Positions 12,568 to 18,418 of a stretch of DNA of 23,569 nt are shown piece after piece. The stretch covers positions 1 through 23,569 of the IMG/VR virus record IMGVR_UViG_3300021131_000048; one strand, 5' to 3'. A program made the translations under genes and the position numbers. The notes under the pieces were generated by a model that was given only the letters and a program-made list of their open reading frames with translations, made no database searches and was not told where the DNA came from. Position 1 is the stretch's first letter. Each line of letters starts with the position of its first letter. This DNA is from a virus.

Positions 12568-12784
12568 ATTTAGATGGAATTAACCATGTACCCTTACTTG
12601 TTAGTGGGTACTTATTTGCATAGCCCCATTTATTGTTTTTAAACATGCCATTGGTTTGAGTATAACCATTATGTCCTGGGGACCACTTTACAATTGTGTA
12701 TCCATCCCAGTAAAATCCAGCCTTTTTGTTTGATTCAACAAAATCGTGGGCTTGCTTGTAACTTAGCTCTTCTAGATTTTTCAT
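12551..12784 (-). CDS. Hypothetical protein, aromatic-rich
   Basis: A 77-residue protein. After a helix (LEELSYKQAHDFVESNKKAG) it is rich in Trp, Tyr, Gly and Asn (FYWDGYTIVKWSPGHNGYT), suggesting a small beta fold. It starts in an ATGA overlap and lies directly before whiB. Not recognised. Confidence 0.6.
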   Translation of the reverse strand: MKNLEELSYKQAHDFVESNKKAGFYWDGYTIVKWSPGHNGYTQTNGMFKNNKWGYANKYPLTSKGTWLIPSKYVKHS

Positions 12785-12903
12785 ATCTGTCTTGGTAACT
12801 TGCTTTCTCTTTTTGTTTTTTGTTCTTTTAACATGTCTTTAATTTCTGTTAAAAGGCTTACTATCTGAGTAAGCTGAACTTCTATTGTATCATTTTTAGG
12901 CAT
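12781..12903 (-). CDS. Possible small coiled-coil ORF overlapping a promoter
   Basis: A 40-residue frame (MPKNDTIEVQLTQIVSLLTE and on) that looks like a short coiled coil and ends with an ATGA overlap. However, its ATG lies inside the spacer of a good promoter (12884-12913), so transcripts from that promoter lack the start codon. It may be translated from read-through RNA, or be chance. Confidence 0.4.
   Translation of the reverse strand: MPKNDTIEVQLTQIVSLLTEIKDMLKEQKTKRESKLPRQI
12856..12874 (-). promoter_or_regulatory. Stem-loop at the predicted 5' end of the whiB message
   Basis: GCTTACT (12856-12862) and AGTAAGC (12868-12874) form a perfect 7-bp stem with a 5-nt loop, followed on the minus strand by CTTTT. 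The RNA start predicted from the -10 at 12884 is about 12877, so the hairpin forms the 5' end. The T run raises the option of an attenuator. Confidence 0.55.
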
Positions 12904-12913
12904 TATCTGTCAA
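12884..12913 (-). promoter_or_regulatory. Promoter TTGACA-N18-TGATACAAT
   Basis: Minus-strand TTGACA (12913-12908), 18-bp spacer and TACAAT (12889-12884) with a TG extension. The TGA stop of the SLOG gene (12912-12910) lies inside the -35. It should drive the genes from 12784 leftwards, including whiB, thioredoxin and groES. Confidence 0.7.
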
Positions 12914-13281
12914 GCACTTTCTACTAAAAGATATGGGATTCCATATTCTTTTAATACCTTCATTGAAGATTTTGTTCTAGCACAACCCGTTGAAAATATA
13001 ATTGCATACTCTAAGCCCGATTCAATCACAGCCATATCATTGATGACTGGAGACTTCCCACGATGCAATTCTTCTTTTAATTTAAAATTCTTTTGTTTTA
13101 AAAACTTTTCAGTTTTTCCCACATATTCCGTGATCATATTTTCTGCACCCTTTAGCCCAGTATGGACTAATAAAATGTTATCATGACCTAGCTCATGCGC
13201 TTCTTGAATGAATACGGTCATATTGCGTATAAGATCTGAGTAATCTGTCCAGTCTTTACTGCCGAATATTCCAACCTTCAT
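12910..13281 (-). CDS. SLOG/DUF2493-like Rossmann protein
   Basis: A 123-residue protein with a Rossmann-type N-terminus (MKVGIFGSKDWTDYSDLIRN) and a later block (NILLVHTGLKGAENMITEYV) where DUF2493/YspA-type SLOG proteins have the Gly-rich nucleotide contact. The C-terminal part fits the final alpha/beta unit (DMAVIESGLEYAIIFSTG). SLOG domains bind nucleotides or nucleotide-derived ligands; some serve as sensors in phage conflict systems. The ligand cannot be read from the sequence. A TAAAGGAG ribosome-binding site precedes the ATG and an intrinsic terminator lies just upstream. Confidence 0.65.
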   Translation of the reverse strand: MKVGIFGSKDWTDYSDLIRNMTVFIQEAHELGHDNILLVHTGLKGAENMITEYVGKTEKFLKQKNFKLKEELHRGKSPVINDMAVIESGLEYAIIFSTGCARTKSSMKVLKEYGIPYLLVESA

Positions 13282-13300
13282 TTTTCTCCTTTAGAAATAA

Positions 13301-13328
13301 AACAGCGGAGGTTTTAATCCCCGCTGTT
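13301..13328 (-). terminator. Intrinsic terminator after the Ala/Thr-rich gene
   Basis: AACAGCGG (13301-13308) pairs with CCGCTGTT (13321-13328), and two further GC pairs form past a bulged A. On the minus strand the stem is followed by TTTTATTT. It separates the gene ending at 13347 from the SLOG gene. Confidence 0.85.
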
Positions 13329-13346
13329 ATATAGTTTTAAATAAGA

Positions 13347-14093
13347 TTAAAGCTTACCGTTAATTCTTGGTGCGAATGCTCCGCCCCAAACAGATTTCTT
13401 CATCTCTTTTGCTTCATCTTCCTTAGATTCTGAAGCCTCTTCTTCTGCAGACTCTTCTTCGTCTGCTGCCTTAGCAATGCTATCAAATCCTGCTGCTTCA
13501 TGGTTTGGAGCAGTTTCTGCTGATACTACTGAAGCACCATCTACTGTCTTTTCCATTGGCATTGACTGACCACAATGTGGGCACTTCTCTGCTGCTGCTT
13601 TGGACATACCATCGCACATGCACATAGTCATAGCCTTGCCACAATCTGGGCAATTTGCTGCCTTCTCCATAGGTTCTGTTGTCTCGCCCTTAGAAGGAGC
13701 TTCCTCTGTTGTATTTGCAGTTGTACCTACATGAGTTGTAGGGATCTCTGCTGACTTTGTAATTGCAATTGCACTCTGAGCATCTGGCTCTGTTGTAGCA
13801 GATGCTGGATTAGCATAAGAATTCTCTGTTGTTGTTGATGCGTTAACATCTAGTGTCTTTTCTGTCATTTTTGTTTCACCGCCATTCGTAAATAAATTTG
13901 AGCTAAACATTGATGCAATATCTACATTTTCTGATACCACATGTTGCTTAACATAATGTTCTAAATGGTTATCGCTAACCTCTTGATGCTGACTGCTTGA
14001 TGAGGAAAATGGAGAAACAACGCCAGGGTCTGGCTTCCACGACTTTAAAATTTCTGCAGTTAATTTTACTACTTTATCGTAGACGCTCTCCAT
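13347..14093 (-). CDS. Low-complexity protein with zinc knuckles and SVWGG-type tail
   Basis: A 248-residue protein. Residues 1-75 are mixed; 80-140 are Ala/Thr/Ser/Glu-rich and likely disordered. C148-X2-C151, C158, C160 and C171-X2-C174 form zinc knuckles (NCPDCGKA, KCPHCGQS). An acidic stretch (EEEASESKEDEAKE) precedes the tail KSVWGGAFAP at 233-242. That tail resembles GESIWSGVFVP in the protein at 19077-20129. It also shares the short motif TAP-[DN]-H with the next gene upstream. An AAGGGGG site precedes the ATG; an internal ATG (residue 76) is an alternative. A structural or assembly role is guessed from composition only. Confidence 0.6.
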   Translation of the reverse strand: MESVYDKVVKLTAEILKSWKPDPGVVSPFSSSSSQHQEVSDNHLEHYVKQHVVSENVDIASMFSSNLFTNGGETKMTEKTLDVNASTTTENSYANPASATTEPDAQSAIAITKSAEIPTTHVGTTANTTEEAPSKGETTEPMEKAANCPDCGKAMTMCMCDGMSKAAAEKCPHCGQSMPMEKTVDGASVVSAETAPNHEAAGFDSIAKAADEEESAEEEASESKEDEAKEMKKSVWGGAFAPRINGKL

Positions 14094-14107
14094 TATTCCC
14101 CCTTAAA

Positions 14108-14365
14108 TTAGTTAGCTGTTGGGCGTGTTGCGTTGTTTACGCTACCCTGCTCTGTTGATACGATTGGGCCACCGAATGCTGCACCTGTAGTCATTGACTC
14201 GTTTGCGCCTGTAAGTGGGCTCTGAACTGAAGCTCCTGCCATTGTCTTTGGCTCGTTAACTCCAAGATTTGTTACTGAAGCTGAAGCACCGTGATCTGGA
14301 GCTGTTGCTGCTGTTACCTCTGGCTTGCCTGCTGCCTGAGATGGGGTCTGCTGATTGTTATCCAT
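14108..14365 (-). CDS. Disordered Ala/Thr/Gly-rich protein
   Basis: An 85-residue protein of Ala, Thr, Gly, Ser, Asn and Pro with almost no hydrophobic core (GKPEVTAATAPDHGASASVT), so probably disordered in full. It has an excellent GGAGGTGA ribosome-binding site, which implies high expression, and its own -10 at 14394. The TAPDHGA stretch is echoed as TAPNHEA in the next gene. Not recognised. Confidence 0.6.
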   Translation of the reverse strand: MDNNQQTPSQAAGKPEVTAATAPDHGASASVTNLGVNEPKTMAGASVQSPLTGANESMTTGAAFGGPIVSTEQGSVNNATRPTAN

Positions 14366-14393
14366 ATTTCACCTCCATAGTGATTGTGTTTAT

Positions 14394-14399
14394 ATTATA
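14394..14399 (-). promoter_or_regulatory. -10 element TATAAT
   Basis: TATAAT on the minus strand 29 bp upstream of the ATG at 14365, without a recognisable -35. It plausibly starts the two-gene unit 14365-13347, which ends at the terminator at 13301. Confidence 0.45.
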
Positions 14400-14411
14400 T
14401 CGTATAAGTGA

Positions 14412-14714
14412 TTAATTTGGGAATGGAAAATCTAAATCGTTATCTTCCATCCACCTTATACCTTTTTCTGTGGCTTTAAACCTTGCGTTTAGGTCTTCAT
14501 CATAGTCAATTTCAACAAATCCCTCTTGATAAAGGACCATCAAATCGCTATCAATGTCTGCCATGATTTCTGTATAAAGCTCTGGCATGACTACCTTTAG
14601 CTTTTCTAAATCGAACTTAAAGATGGCCTCTCCAAATTCGTCCATACCATCCCAAATTAAGGCTTTTTTCTCTTCAAGCCATCCAATAATTTCATCATCG
14701 CTTTTATCAAACAT
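14412..14714 (-). CDS. Acidic hypothetical protein, winged-helix-like pattern
   Basis: 100 residues from ATG 14714; a longer frame from 14756 would run back into the protease gene and has no ribosome-binding site. Acidic, helical, with an end (LYQEGFVEIDYDEDLNARFK then TEKGIRWM) that resembles the wing and last helix of small winged-helix proteins. The overall charge is unusual for DNA binding. It follows the subtilase by 4 nt. Not recognised. Confidence 0.55.
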   Translation of the reverse strand: MFDKSDDEIIGWLEEKKALIWDGMDEFGEAIFKFDLEKLKVVMPELYTEIMADIDSDLMVLYQEGFVEIDYDEDLNARFKATEKGIRWMEDNDLDFPFPN

Positions 14715-14718
14715 AATA

Positions 14719-15606
14719 TTATTGTACAGCCTTTGCAATATTAATAGCAAGCACATTCTGTTTTACCATAATATTTGTATAATTTGTTCCAGTAGATTTA
14801 ATTAGGGCATACTCGTTTGCATAAGATAGGTTTTTAGCATTAAGAATCTTAAGCCATCCCGTCCCAAAAGTTGCTACGGATAAGGATGTGCCGTAGTCTG
14901 ATTTATACTGATTGCCTGGAACTGCTACAGTTAGACTTCCTGGAGAAGCAAAATCTACTCTAGAAGAATAGTTGGCATAGAGTGCAAGGCGACCTTTATC
15001 ATCTATTGAACTAATTGCTAGCACTCCTGGCAGACATGCTGGATTATCAATGTTAGTATAGTTAAAGTCATTACCAGTTGGGAAGATTACAGCAATTCCC
15101 AATGCCGTCAACTTGTTAATCGGAGTTGCATATCCTGCTGCAATATTGCAAGATGGTGACAATGAACCTAATGGTGAAACAACTGCGCCAATATTAAACT
15201 TATCTTTATTTAGATATACCCAGTTTAACGCTGTTGTCAACATATCAGGATTGCATCCGATATAGCCATTTGTTCCGATTAATGAAGCACAACGAATTTC
15301 AATAATCTTTACGCTTGAATCAGTTTGTGTTGCAGCGGATGCAACCTCTGTTCCATGATTCCATGATGCATTTGTATACATTGCTGGAGTTACTGTTGCT
15401 GCTCCAGTTCCCTCCATAAAGTTTTGTTTATTAGGGCAACCATTATATCCAGATACACATACTTCATAAATAATATTATTTTTAATTGCTGGGTGCTGAA
15501 TATCAACACCATTATCAATAATTACTAAAACCTTTGGTGTGGCAGCGTGGACTGGGACTGAAATGGCAGCAAACAATACAGCCAAAATTGTAATTAACTT
15601 TTTCAT
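14719..15606 (-). CDS. Secreted subtilisin-like serine protease
   Basis: A 295-residue S8 peptidase. Residues 1-21 are a signal peptide (MKKLITILAVLFAAISVPVH, cleavage near AHA-A). The catalytic triad is Asp31 (IIDNGVD), His84 (WNHGTEVAS) and Ser241 (YGTSLSVATF), with oxyanion Asn179 (FPTGND). Six Cys (50, 57, 106, 118, 153, 191) could form three disulfides, consistent with export. There is no pro-domain between signal and catalytic part, which is unusual because subtilases normally need one for folding. Its own consensus promoter lies at 15637-15665. A lysis, envelope-processing or superinfection role is possible; the sequence does not tell. Confidence 0.88.
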   Translation of the reverse strand: MKKLITILAVLFAAISVPVHAATPKVLVIIDNGVDIQHPAIKNNIIYEVCVSGYNGCPNKQNFMEGTGAATVTPAMYTNASWNHGTEVASAATQTDSSVKIIEIRCASLIGTNGYIGCNPDMLTTALNWVYLNKDKFNIGAVVSPLGSLSPSCNIAAGYATPINKLTALGIAVIFPTGNDFNYTNIDNPACLPGVLAISSIDDKGRLALYANYSSRVDFASPGSLTVAVPGNQYKSDYGTSLSVATFGTGWLKILNAKNLSYANEYALIKSTGTNYTNIMVKQNVLAINIAKAVQ

Positions 15607-15636
15607 TATATTCTTTTCTCTAGTAGTTATAGGTAT

Positions 15637-15665
15637 ATTATACAGTTAGAAAATAACCGTGTCAA
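15637..15665 (-). promoter_or_regulatory. Perfect consensus promoter TTGACA-N17-TATAAT
   Basis: Both hexamers match the vegetative sigma consensus exactly with the ideal 17-bp spacer (-35 at 15665-15660, -10 at 15642-15637). It begins 2 bp after the Dps stop and gives a leader of about 24 nt before the protease ATG. Confidence 0.92.
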
Positions 15666-15667
15666 TG

Positions 15668-16111
15668 TTAAACGACTGTTTTTTTAATTGTGCTGGAAAG
15701 CTGCCAGTTCCACTTTTGATGTGCTGACTCTCTGATCTCAAGATCACTAGCAATACCAATTTGTCCCACTGCTTCTGCAGCAGCATGGGCAACACGAATA
15801 TCGTTAATCAAAACTTCATTAGACATTAAGAAGCTTTCGATTTGGTCCAATGCATTGTTTCCAAAATAAATTGATGATATGTTTCTATTTTCCATAAATT
15901 GCTCTAACATATGCGGGGCGGGAGTGTTAAGTTTTCTTAACATTTCTGAAACATCGTCAATAGACTCATACACATCTTCGTAAATTTCTAAGAACTTAAG
16001 ATGAATTTCTGGGAAAAGCATACCTTCAACATTCCAATGATACCCATGAATTTGAAAATAAGCAGTTACTATATCTGCTTGTAGTTTTTTTAATGCCTCT
16101 ACTAAATCCAT
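15668..16111 (-). CDS. dps: Dps/ferritin-like DNA-protecting protein
   Basis: A 147-residue four-helix protein of the Dps family, which forms 12-mers that oxidise iron with peroxide and shield DNA. The signature IHGYHWNVEGMLFPEIHLKF at 21-40 holds the ferroxidase ligands H25 and H37; D52 and E56 fit the second pair. The acidic residue four positions after H37 in typical Dps is Leu41 here, so one ligand seems missing, with Glu42 next to it. A C-terminal AHQKWNWQLSS is conserved in the family. It starts in a TAATG overlap with the DUF2061 gene. Confidence 0.85.
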   Translation of the reverse strand: MDLVEALKKLQADIVTAYFQIHGYHWNVEGMLFPEIHLKFLEIYEDVYESIDDVSEMLRKLNTPAPHMLEQFMENRNISSIYFGNNALDQIESFLMSNEVLINDIRVAHAAAEAVGQIGIASDLEIRESAHQKWNWQLSSTIKKTVV

Positions 16112-16308
16112 TACTTTAATTTCTCCTTAATCCAAATCCACAAATGCTCGTGCCAGTAATAAAGTGCTGTTTCAAATAACATTTCGGCGGAAGCCAATTT
16201 TAATCCTACTGTCCAGTCACTAGTAATAATTGTACCAAGAATTGACACCATTGAAAAATGGAACAAATACCAGCTTAGGGTTTTAAGTAAGATTATCTTA
16301 TTTTTCAC
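16111..16308 (-). CDS. DUF2061-family membrane protein
   Basis: A 65-residue protein with a GTG start, which overlaps the stop of the preceding gene (GTGA). Two hydrophobic segments (LFHFSMVSILGTIITS and LASAEMLFETALYY) and the end YYWHEHLWIWIK match DUF2061, a short membrane family whose members end with Tyr-Tyr-x-His-Glu-Arg-Trp-like motifs. Function unknown. Confidence 0.7.
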   Translation of the reverse strand: MKNKIILLKTLSWYLFHFSMVSILGTIITSDWTVGLKLASAEMLFETALYYWHEHLWIWIKEKLK

Positions 16309-16430
16309 TTTGTTTTTGCGTATCCAGTCTTCTTTTTGTTCATAGATCCTGGAAGCTTGCCTCCTGGACCCTTATGGTTTTTCTGTCTAATTTCTAATGC
16401 TTTTTTAATTTTCTCAGTATTGCTTGGCAT
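16305..16430 (-). CDS. Small basic hypothetical protein
   Basis: A 41-residue, Lys-rich frame (MPSNTEKIKKALEIRQKNHK then GPGGKLPGS). An AGGAGAATC site precedes the ATG and its stop overlaps the GTG of the DUF2061 gene, so it is probably translated. The Gly-Pro-Gly-Gly and basic character suggest a nucleic-acid or virion-associated peptide, without proof. Confidence 0.5.
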   Translation of the reverse strand: MPSNTEKIKKALEIRQKNHKGPGGKLPGSMNKKKTGYAKTK

Positions 16431-16439
16431 GATTCTCCT

Positions 16440-16448
16440 ATTATATCA
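16440..16448 (-). promoter_or_regulatory. Extended -10 TGATATAAT
   Basis: TATAAT with TG extension on the minus strand, 9 bp before the ATG at 16430 and right after the end of the DUF7455-type gene. No -35 is visible. Transcription would start close to the start codon. Confidence 0.4.
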
Positions 16449-16676
16449 TTAATTGCTAGATTGAGAGGGCTTGTTGTTGATATATTCTCTCTCATCAATA
16501 ATTTCATATGCTTGATTGTTTAACTTATCTTGATTCTTAACGTAATGATGTCCACAAAACATCAACTCCCCGCTAATTAATCTAACCATTACAAAAGCTT
16601 GTGACCCACATGCATCACATCTATCAATTACTTTTAATACACGATCTGCTTTTTCTTGTGTCATAGTCATACTCAT
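16449..16676 (-). CDS. DUF7455-type zinc protein
   Basis: A 75-residue protein with DRCDACGSQAFVMVRLISGE, then LMFCGHHYVKN and a Tyr/Asp/Glu tail. The Cys-X2-Cys plus Cys-X2-His pattern and the spacing are those of DUF7455, a small zinc protein I associate with actinobacteria and their phages. An AAAGGATATACT site precedes the ATG. The family function is unknown; the gene supports an actinobacterial host. Confidence 0.72.
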   Translation of the reverse strand: MSMTMTQEKADRVLKVIDRCDACGSQAFVMVRLISGELMFCGHHYVKNQDKLNNQAYEIIDEREYINNKPSQSSN

Positions 16677-16712
16677 AGTATATCCTTTTATGTTAGTAGT
16701 TACAAGTTTTAG

Positions 16713-16785
16713 TGTCCCCAGCAGGTTTCGATCCTGCGACCCGTTGCTTAAAAGGCAACTGCTCTACCAACTGAGCTATAGGGAC
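16713..16785 (-). tRNA. tRNA-Lys(UUU)
   Basis: 73 nt with full cloverleaf: acceptor GTCCCTA/TGGGGAC, D stem GCTC/GAGC, anticodon stem GTTGC/GCAAC with loop CTTTTAA, T stem GCAGG/CCTGC. The T loop is ATCGAAA, slightly unusual. CCA is not encoded (CTA follows the discriminator A). Confidence 0.95.
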
Positions 16786-16789
16786 ATGG

Positions 16790-16862
16790 TACCCCAAGTT
16801 GGATTCGAACCAACGCTGTATGGATTTTAAGTCCACTATCTCTACCACTGGATTACTGGGGC
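16790..16862 (-). tRNA. tRNA with anticodon UAA (Leu) but short variable loop
   Basis: Acceptor GCCCCAG/TTGGGGT (with G-T pairs at both ends), D stem ATC/GAT, anticodon stem GTGGA/TCCAT with loop CTTAAAA giving anticodon UAA, variable loop of only 5 nt (ACAGC), T stem GTTGG/CCAAC with loop TTCGAAT. Discriminator A is followed by an encoded CCA (16789-16787). The anticodon calls leucine, but bacterial tRNA-Leu normally has a long variable arm, which is absent here. Confidence 0.85.
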
Positions 16863-16866
16863 TAAG

Positions 16867-16939
16867 CCCCCTCGGCACGATTCGAACGTGCGACGCAGGC
16901 CTTAGAAGAGCCTCGCTCTATCCTCTGAGCTACGAAGGG
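16867..16939 (-). tRNA. tRNA-Arg(UCU)
   Basis: 73 nt: acceptor CCCTTCG/CGAGGGG, D stem GCTC/GAGC, anticodon stem AGGCT/GGCCT with loop CTTCTAA (anticodon UCU, reads AGA), T stem GCACG/CGTGC. Discriminator G; CCA is not encoded. AGA is a favoured codon in AT-rich genes and rare in many GC-richer hosts. Confidence 0.94.
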
Positions 16940-16946
16940 AAACCTA

Positions 16947-17471
16947 TTAAAGTGTTGCGCCACCAATTGGTCGTGCACACGCTGTCTTTTCACCAGTTTG
17001 CAATGCATCTAGAATACGCAATGTTTCTTCTGGATTACGTCCTGTGTCAAGATTATTAATTGTTACATGCTGAATAACATCATTATCATCAACAATAAAT
17101 GTCGCACGAAGTGCTACTCCGCCAGATGTTAAAATGTTTAACTGCTTTGCCAAGCCAAGTTCAAGATTCTGATCTGCAAACATAGTTGATCTAATATTAG
17201 TTAATTGTGGGTCAGCTTGCTTCCATGCAATCTTAACATATTCATTATCAACTGATCCAATTAAAAGCTTTGCATTTCTTAAGCCAAACTGTTCATGCAA
17301 AGAATCATAGCCAACAATTTCTGTTGGGCAAACAAATGTGAAGTCTTTTGGATAAAAAACAATAACTTTCCATTTGCGTCCAAATGTATTGTTAGTTATT
17401 TCAAAAAAAGAATTATCTGCTCTGACTCCAGTAATCTTAAAGTCAGGCAACTTATTTCCTACTGTGTACAT
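16947..17471 (-). CDS. ahpC: AhpC/2-Cys peroxiredoxin
   Basis: 174 residues from ATG 17471, which follows an AAGGAG site; the frame extends further upstream only through the tRNA-Asp gene and is not real there. The peroxidatic Cys48 is in FYPKDFTFVCPTEIVGY and the resolving Cys165 is in TACARPIGGATL, so this is a typical 2-Cys peroxiredoxin that reduces H2O2 and alkyl peroxides. Its electrons would come from AhpF, AhpD or the phage thioredoxin. It lies between tRNA-Asp and tRNA-Arg in one transcription unit. The protein fits the AhpE/AhpC class common in actinobacteria. Confidence 0.93.
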   Translation of the reverse strand: MYTVGNKLPDFKITGVRADNSFFEITNNTFGRKWKVIVFYPKDFTFVCPTEIVGYDSLHEQFGLRNAKLLIGSVDNEYVKIAWKQADPQLTNIRSTMFADQNLELGLAKQLNILTSGGVALRATFIVDDNDVIQHVTINNLDTGRNPEETLRILDALQTGEKTACARPIGGATL

Positions 17472-17488
17472 ACTACTCCTTATATAAG

Positions 17489-17502
17489 AAGGCTTGCGCC
17501 TT
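17489..17502 (-). promoter_or_regulatory. GNRA-type hairpin between tRNA-Asp and ahpC
   Basis: AAGGC/GCCTT forms a 5-bp stem around the tetraloop GCAA on the minus strand, just after tRNA-Asp and before the ahpC ribosome-binding site. It could be a processing or stability element of the mixed tRNA-mRNA transcript. Confidence 0.4.
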
Positions 17503-17503
17503 G

Positions 17504-17577
17504 CGATCTCAACGGGACTTGAACCCGCAACCTCCACCGTGACAGGGTGGCGATCTAACCAATTGATCTATGAGATC
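17504..17577 (-). tRNA. tRNA-Asp(GUC)
   Basis: 74 nt: perfect acceptor GATCTCA/TGAGATC, D stem GATC/GATC, anticodon stem CCACC/GGTGG with loop CTGTCAC (anticodon GUC), T arm GCGGG/CCCGT with loop TTCAAGT. Discriminator G, the usual Asp identity base; CCA not encoded. Confidence 0.95.
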
Positions 17578-17581
17578 CTAG

Positions 17582-17655
17582 TGGAACAGGTCAGACTTGA
17601 ACTGACGATTACCGAATTATGAGTTCGGGGCTTTGACCAACTAAGCTACTGTTCC
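17582..17655 (-). tRNA. tRNA-Met(CAU), elongator or Ile2
   Basis: 74 nt: acceptor GGAACAG/CTGTTCC, D stem GCTT/AAGC, anticodon stem CCGAA/TTCGG with loop CTCATAA, T stem GTCAG/CTGAC-type pairing. The first pair is G-C, so it is not an initiator. With anticodon CAU it could also be tRNA-Ile2 if C34 is modified to lysidine. Discriminator A; CCA not encoded. Confidence 0.9.
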
Positions 17656-17659
17656 TTGG

Positions 17660-17733
17660 TAGAATGTTTGCGAATTGAACGCAACTCTAGGGAGGATATA
17701 AGCCACCATCTGACCACCAGCCAGCCACATTCC
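17660..17733 (-). tRNA. Candidate tRNA-Ile(UAU), partly degenerate
   Basis: Acceptor GGAATGT/ACATTCT (one G-T), T stem TTGCG/CGCAA with loop TTCAATT, discriminator A and encoded CCA (17659-17657) argue for a tRNA. The anticodon arm GGTGG/CCTCC has a central T-T mismatch, with loop CTTATAT (anticodon UAU, reads AUA). The D stem is only 3 bp (CTG/CAG) and position 8 is G rather than T. It is either an unusual or a decaying tRNA. Confidence 0.65.
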
Positions 17734-17734
17734 G

Positions 17735-17807
17735 CTGGGGAAACAGGGCTCGAACCTGTGACCTAGGCATTAACAGTGCCCCGCTCTGCCGACTGAGCTA
17801 TTCCCCA
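17735..17807 (-). tRNA. tRNA-Asn(GUU)
   Basis: 73 nt: acceptor TGGGGAA/TTCCCCA, D stem GCTC/GAGC, anticodon stem GGGCA/TGCCT with loop CTGTTAA (anticodon GUU), T stem ACAGG/CCTGT. Discriminator G, the Asn identity base; CCA not encoded. Its 5' end is 4 nt after the stop of the 2OG gene, so it is co-transcribed with that gene. Confidence 0.95.
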
Positions 17808-17811
17808 AAAA

Positions 17812-18399
17812 TTAAAATGGAACTTTTTCCATTATTGATTCGTCTATTTCACAAACAATGTTTATTACTACTGAAGATCTAAAATCAGATTCTTTTGGAT
17901 ATTCCCAATTGTGAAAAATATCTCCATCAAAAAATAAAGCATACCCAGCTTTTGGTTCAAAAGATTTGAACAATGTTAAACTGTTTGGATCAACTTCTTC
18001 TCCAGTATATCTTTTATCGTAAAGGTTTGTATTTCCTTCAGAATCATTAACATAATACACGAAAGTGTAATGTTTTTCAACTCTTCTTAAATCTACGTGA
18101 GGATCCATAGGTCTTTGTTCTTTAGATCTAAATGTAAGATTTCCTCTTTGCCTAAGTATTTTTTTAATTTTTACATTATTTTTTTCTGCAAATTTATTAA
18201 TTAAAAAGGTAGCAAAATTTAAATCAAGAAAATCAACAACCATTATTCCATTATCAGAAAAATTATTGCTAGTTAAACCAACAACATTATCTTTAGCTGC
18301 GCCTATTGATTCTATGAATCTATATTTTTGAGAAAATAAAAAATTTCTTGCATATATAACTTCTTCTTCTGTTAAAAAGTTATTTACATAAAGATACAT
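17812..18399 (-). CDS. 2OG-Fe(II) dioxygenase
   Basis: A 195-residue 2OG-Fe(II) dioxygenase of prolyl-hydroxylase type. Iron ligands are H101-X-D103 (DPHVDLRR) and H163 (IFHNWEYP); Arg174 (DFRSSVVINI) binds 2OG. The strands HYTFVYYVN and AGYALFFDGD are in family order. It is only distantly related to the tandem pair at 6236-7137 and lacks their Cys cluster. The gene is preceded by a long structured leader (18419-18536) and followed at once by tRNA genes. An AAAGG site lies upstream of the ATG. Substrate unknown; hydroxylation of a host or phage protein, or of nucleic acid, is possible. Confidence 0.83.
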   Translation of the reverse strand: MYLYVNNFLTEEEVIYARNFLFSQKYRFIESIGAAKDNVVGLTSNNFSDNGIMVVDFLDLNFATFLINKFAEKNNVKIKKILRQRGNLTFRSKEQRPMDPHVDLRRVEKHYTFVYYVNDSEGNTNLYDKRYTGEEVDPNSLTLFKSFEPKAGYALFFDGDIFHNWEYPKESDFRSSVVINIVCEIDESIMEKVPF

Positions 18400-18418
18400 T
18401 TTGTTCCTTTAATTAAAG

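Noticed and set aside
16693-17059. Open frames on both strands running through the tRNA-Lys, tRNA-Leu and tRNA-Arg region
   Set aside because: They lie over clear cloverleaf tRNA genes and lack ribosome-binding sites.
17472-17537. Upstream extension of the ahpC frame
   Set aside because: It runs through tRNA-Asp; ATG 17471 has an AAGGAG site and gives a normal peroxiredoxin N-terminus.
16713-17807. Integration (att) site in the tRNA cluster
   Set aside because: The tRNAs are complete and belong to the phage operon; no integrase or duplicated tRNA end is seen in the window.
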